Below, one piece after another: positions 63,523 through 64,000 of a DNA stretch of 64,000 nucleotides. The stretch is from the NCBI GenBank assembly GCA_938074565.1, contig CALJEQ010000001.1:1-64000 (forward strand). Direction: 5' to 3'. The translations under genes were made by a program, and so were the position numbers. The stretch comes from an uncultured Alkaliphilus sp. GTDB lineage: Bacteria > Bacillota > Clostridia > Peptostreptococcales > Natronincolaceae. A model generated the notes under the pieces. The model ran no database searches, had not been told where the DNA came from, and worked only from the letters and a program-made list of their open reading frames with translations. Each line of letters opens with the position of its first letter. Positions within the stretch are counted from its first letter, which is position 1.

Positions 63523-64000
63523 TTAAAAAAATGAATTTGTATCGACTATTAATGCCACTGAACCATTTCCTAATATTGTTGCACCTGCAATTGCTTTAAT
63601 ATTAGCTAAATATTTACCTAAAGATTTAATTACAATTTCCTGCTGTCCAATTAGATGATCCACTACAATACCAACTGACTTGTCTGCTTTTTTAACAATA
63701 ACCACCACATACTCTTCATCTTCATCGGTGGTTGTAGGTACATTTAGTAAAGTAGATAATTTTAATATAGGTAAAGTAGAATTTCTATATAACACAACTT
63801 CATTATTTTGTACTTTTCTAACAGTATTAGCTTGAATGGTTGTAATTTCTTTAATGGTATTAAGAGGTATTGCATACTTTTCCTTACCCACATTAACCAG
63901 TAGTGCTTGTATAATGGCAAGGGTCAATGGTAAACGGATTGTAAATTTGCTACCCATGCCATGCTTTGTATCAACTTCCACTACCCCACCGAGGGACTCT
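63523..64000 (-). CDS. cheA: Chemotaxis histidine kinase CheA, C-terminal part (5' end outside window)
   Basis: The gene enters from the right edge; about 159 codons are visible. They cover the end of the ATP-binding domain (ESLGGVVEVDTKHGMGSKFTIRLP, parts GGVVEVDTKHGMGSKF) and the CheW-like P5 domain (ALLVNVGKEKYAIPLNTIKE, then VDHLIGQQEIVIKSLGKYL). The kinase core and His-phosphotransfer domain lie outside the window. No start codon is seen; an internal GTG at 63981 is not the start. It is followed by cheW after 12 bases. Confidence 0.95.
   Translation of the reverse strand, partial: ESLGGVVEVDTKHGMGSKFTIRLPLTLAIIQALLVNVGKEKYAIPLNTIKEITTIQANTVRKVQNNEVVLYRNSTLPILKLSTLLNVPTTTDEDEEYVVVIVKKADKSVGIVVDHLIGQQEIVIKSLGKYLANIKAIAGATILGNGSVALIVDTNSFF

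Overview
The window is AT-rich chromosomal DNA from an endospore-forming, flagellated, low-GC Firmicute of the class Clostridia. The evidence is spoVS, a SpoIIIE/FtsK translocase, a PdaB-like deacetylase, a YlmC/YmxH protein, PolC, RNase Y, and the clostridial/bacillar order cheA-cheW-cheC-cheD-sigD followed by rpsB-tsf-pyrH-frr-uppS-cdsA-dxr-rseP-ispG-polC. Gene order and protein style suggest an Alkaliphilus/Natronincola-like lineage; that placement is inference. Almost every gene is on the minus strand, so reading from high to low coordinates follows transcription. The only plus-strand genes are a Clp-fold protease and a 52-residue partner at 33.1-34.3 kb.

Region by region: 0-5 kb is accessory or decayed DNA. 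It holds the cut end of an IS200-like Y1 transposase gene, a small protein built of six W-containing half-repeats, an unrecognised 291-residue protein, a short serine recombinase, a SEDS/FtsW-reminiscent membrane protein, an orphan ThiS-like protein, and two relics that resemble the 3' end of an rlmD/rumA-type RNA methyltransferase gene and carry an 18-bp near-identical direct repeat. 5-10.7 kb has asnS, purB, an aspartate-type aminotransferase, a PHP phosphoesterase and spoVS. 10.8-18.2 kb is an aromatic amino acid operon (aroF, decayed tyrA, aroA, pheA, aroC, aroB, aroE, and a fused chorismate mutase-shikimate kinase) behind a strong promoter. 18.6-28.4 kb runs rny, recA, cinA, pgsA, rimO, mnmH, ftsK/spoIIIE. 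28.5-37 kb has tepA, ylmC/ymxH, an M16 peptidase, a PdaB-like deacetylase, an Asn/Gln-rich Hsp20 protein, the divergent plus-strand protease pair, pnp and rpsO. 37-44.5 kb is the classical rimP-nusA-rnpM-ylxQ-infB-rbfA-nrnA-truB-ribF operon. 44.7-57.8 kb holds polC, a glycosyltransferase, the isoprenoid/envelope genes (ispG, rseP, dxr, cdsA, uppS), a one-domain PASTA protein, frr, pyrH, tsf and rpsB. 58-64 kb is the downstream end of the flagellar/chemotaxis operon (cheA 3' part, cheW, cheC, cheD, sigD, fapA-like DUF342 and three small proteins).

The most useful observations are: rny appears to start at ATT, because no ATG, GTG or TTG precedes its membrane anchor; tyrA between aroF and aroA is reduced to a broken ACT-domain remnant; recA has a readable promoter with an SOS box; spoVS has a sigma-H-like promoter; rpsB has a long structured leader; uppS has a hairpin that would cover one of its candidate ribosome binding sites; and the 0-5 kb block looks like the debris of a site-specific insertion. 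I see no tRNA, rRNA or CRISPR array. I cannot point to a clearly new multi-gene system; the repeat protein at 0.5 kb, the prion-like Hsp20 and the Clp-fold protease with its small partner are the best candidates for undescribed biology.
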